A stretch of 7,941 nt of DNA. Origin: Actinomycetes bacterium (lineage in GTDB: Bacteria > Actinomycetota > Acidimicrobiia > Acidimicrobiales > Microtrichaceae). Below, piece after piece: positions 6,577-7,941 of the stretch. Positions within the stretch are counted from its first letter, which is position 1, and the number at the start of each line of letters is the position of its first letter. Location: the NCBI GenBank assembly GCA_023423215.1, contig JAFAFZ010000351.1, positions 1 to 7,941 on the forward strand, given 5' to 3'. Under the pieces are notes generated by a model. That model did not search any database. It saw nothing but the letters and a program-made list of their open reading frames with translations, and was not told where the DNA came from. Both the position numbers and the translations under genes were made by a program.

Positions 6577-6852
6577 CTGGCCCTTGCGCATCTCCCGTTC
6601 GATGTCGGACTCGCTGATCGGCTTGCGGCCGTAGATGTTGAACGCGCCCATTGCCATGGCGAAGCCCCAGCCGAGCGTCACCCACAGCGGCCACGGGATG
6701 CCGCCGTCGCCGTCGCCCTTGGTGACGGCCCACAGGATCCAGAGGAACACGTTGACGATCACGTAGACGGCGAGGCCGGCGGTGAACGCACGCTTCGCGT
6801 TCAGGCGTTCCACGGCTGCAGCACGGGCGGGGTTGCCGGAGGTGTCGCTCAT
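6574..6852 (-). CDS. 2TM domain-containing small membrane protein
   Basis: This is a 92-residue protein with a polar N terminus (1-20), two transmembrane helices (about 24-44 and 54-75) joined by the Asp/Gly loop TKGDGDGG, and a charged end SDIEREMRKG (82-91). The pattern of a basic-hydrophobic first helix, PLWVTLGWG in the second helix and a final EREM-type helix matches the 2TM domain family (PF13239). That family has no established molecular role and is sometimes attached to histidine kinases. An earlier in-frame GTG at 6900 would add 16 residues. ATG at 6852 is preferred because a TANNNT box sits 7 bases ahead of it and the added residues look non-conserved. The gene lies 84 bases downstream of the aminotransferase gene on the same strand but appears to have its own promoter. 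Confidence 0.85.
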   Translation of the reverse strand: MSDTSGNPARAAAVERLNAKRAFTAGLAVYVIVNVFLWILWAVTKGDGDGGIPWPLWVTLGWGFAMAMGAFNIYGRKPISESDIEREMRKGQ

Positions 6853-6865
6853 GGCGCTCAGGCTA
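6853..6865 (-). promoter_or_regulatory. Leaderless-type promoter, -10 box TAGCCT (minus strand)
   Basis: Read on the minus strand, TAGCCT (6865-6860) is followed by seven bases and ATG at 6852, with no ribosome binding site. The geometry is nearly the same as at 5767, supporting a leaderless mRNA and the shorter start. No clear -35 box is visible. Confidence 0.5.
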
Positions 6866-6936
6866 CCGACGGGTCGTGCGGAACCGGTCGACGCCGACAC
6901 CTGCTGCGGCGGGGCCCCGGCTGCGGGCGGGCACCG

Positions 6937-7941
6937 TCAGGTGACCGAGGGGACCGCCGCCCCGCGTGGATCCCACCCGGTCGCGGCGTGCGCCACGGCG
7001 TCGGCCAACTCGTCGACGCCGTCGGCGACGAGCCCCGCGGTGATGCGGATGAAGTCGCCGTCGAGCGGCCCGGTGGCGAACGGCGCGCCCGGCGACGCCC
7101 CGATGCCCCGCGAGGCGAGGGACACCAGCGCCGTCTGCTCGTCGCGCACCGGCACCCACAGGTGGATGCCGTCCGATCCGGCGGTCGCCACGCCGCGCTG
7201 CTCGAGCGCGTCGGCCAGCACGCGGCGCCGCCGTGCGTACTCGTCACGCGCGTGCGCGACGGCTGCGGTGGTGACGTCATCGGTCAGCATCGCCGCGAGC
7301 AGCCGCTGCAGGATGCGAGAGGTCCACCCCGGCCCCAGCCGACGACGCGACACCACGGCCTCGACGACCTCGGGGGCGCCGCCGACCGCGGCGAGGCGCA
7401 GGTCGGGGCCGTGCGACTTCGAGAACCCCATCACGTGCACGGTCCGCTCCGGGAGCCAGGCGCCCACGCTGACGGGTGCGACGCTCGAGATGTCGGCGCC
7501 GTGGTCGTCCTCGACGACGACCACGCGAGGGTGCTCGTCGAGCAGCCCGGCGAGCTGACCCGCACGGGCCGCGTCAAGCGCGACACCCGTCGGGTTGTGC
7601 GCACGCGGCTGCAGGAACAGCGCGACCGGCTCGAGCTCGAGCCCTGCGGACAGCGAGGACGGGACCGGTCCGGACTCGTCCAGCGCGACCGGCACGACCT
7701 GTGCGCCCAGGTCCCCCAGCAGGTCCAGCAGCGGAGGGAAGGTCGGGTTCTCGACCAGGACGCGGTCACCGAAGCGCACCAGCGCCGCGCTGACGCGGTC
7801 GAGGGCGTCCAGGCAGCCGTCGACGACCGTCAGGGCCTCCGGCTCGAACGGCCAGCGCTCCAGCAGCACCGGACGCAGCGCCGGGTCGACCGTCTCGTCC
7901 AAGTAGTTCGTCGTGACGTCCTCGACGCGGCTGCGCACGTG
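6937..7941 (-). CDS. PLP-dependent aminotransferase-like protein, probable MocR/GntR-family C-terminal half (5'-truncated)
   Basis: This is a fold-type I aminotransferase domain, open to the right edge of the window, so the N terminus is missing. Numbering is from GTG at 7938. Visible landmarks are ENPTFPPLL (63-71) after the cofactor-phosphate turn, HNPTG (114-118) with Asn115, EDDHGADIS (143-151) with the Asp for the pyridine nitrogen, FSKSHGPDLRL (172-182) with the Schiff-base Lys174, and FIRITAG (296-302) with a probable substrate-carboxylate Arg298. SFSKxxxPDLRL-type motifs and EDD segments are typical of MocR regulators, which join a GntR winged helix to this domain, so a DNA-binding domain probably lies beyond the edge. 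A stand-alone aminotransferase is the alternative. A His (146) occupies the place where GabR-type proteins have the PLP-contacting Tyr. The target and ligand cannot be deduced. There is no evident link to the exosortase cluster. Confidence 0.85.
   Translation of the reverse strand, partial: HVRSRVEDVTTNYLDETVDPALRPVLLERWPFEPEALTVVDGCLDALDRVSAALVRFGDRVLVENPTFPPLLDLLGDLGAQVVPVALDESGPVPSSLSAGLELEPVALFLQPRAHNPTGVALDAARAGQLAGLLDEHPRVVVVEDDHGADISSVAPVSVGAWLPERTVHVMGFSKSHGPDLRLAAVGGAPEVVEAVVSRRRLGPGWTSRILQRLLAAMLTDDVTTAAVAHARDEYARRRRVLADALEQRGVATAGSDGIHLWVPVRDEQTALVSLASRGIGASPGAPFATGPLDGDFIRITAGLVADGVDELADAVAHAATGWDPRGAAVPSVT

Noticed and set aside
6910..6919. Perfect palindrome CGGGGCCCCG between the aminotransferase and 2TM genes
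   Set aside because: It has no loop, no U-tract and no flanking symmetry. A 10-base G/C palindrome is expected by chance at this GC content, so it was not called as an operator or terminator.
6782..7558. Plus-strand open frame opposite the aminotransferase and 2TM genes
   Set aside because: It is antisense to the PLP domain with clear active-site motifs; its Ser/Arg/Thr-rich translation resembles no known protein.

Overview
The window is very GC-rich with almost exclusively G/C third codon positions. It carries a mycothiol-type enzyme gene and two genes with a TANNNT box placed 6-7 bases before the start codon and no ribosome binding site, the leaderless arrangement common in Actinomycetota. 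The source is therefore most likely an actinobacterium. A deeper placement (for example Acidimicrobiia, where exosortase-like genes would not be surprising) is only a guess. No rRNA, tRNA, CRISPR array, insertion sequence or phage gene was found. There is no gene-free stretch longer than about 85 bases.

Bases 2-5750 (+ strand) hold four tightly packed genes that read as one operon: (1) a multi-pass membrane protein resembling GT-C/ArnT-PMT glycosyltransferases, truncated by the left edge; (2) a 207-residue Thr/Ser/Pro-rich protein with a hydrophobic N terminus and a C-terminal PEP / transmembrane / RRRHR tail; (3) an exosortase-family membrane cysteine transpeptidase with an EpsI-like C-terminal domain fused on; (4) a processive-type family 2 membrane glycosyltransferase. 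Genes 1/2 overlap by GTGA, genes 3/4 by ATGA, and genes 2/3 are 18 bases apart. The simplest reading is a self-contained protein-sorting and surface-glycan module. Gene 2 would be the dedicated substrate, gene 3 would recognise and process its C-terminal tail, and the two glycosyltransferases would either make the glycan or glycosylate the Thr/Ser-rich stalk. The enzyme families are recognised from motifs; the substrate pairing and the functional link are inference. This is the most interesting part of the window.

Bases 5779-6558 (+) encode a MDMPI/DinB-like mycothiol-dependent family protein with its own apparent leaderless promoter, so it is probably not part of the upstream operon. It converges on a small 2TM-domain membrane protein (6852-6574, - strand), also apparently leaderless. 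The two stop codons lie in the two arms of a 6-bp inverted repeat.

The right end (7941-6937, - strand) is the C-terminal part of a PLP-dependent fold-type I aminotransferase-like protein, most likely the aminotransferase half of a MocR/GntR regulator whose N terminus lies outside the window. These right-hand genes look like ordinary chromosomal flank.
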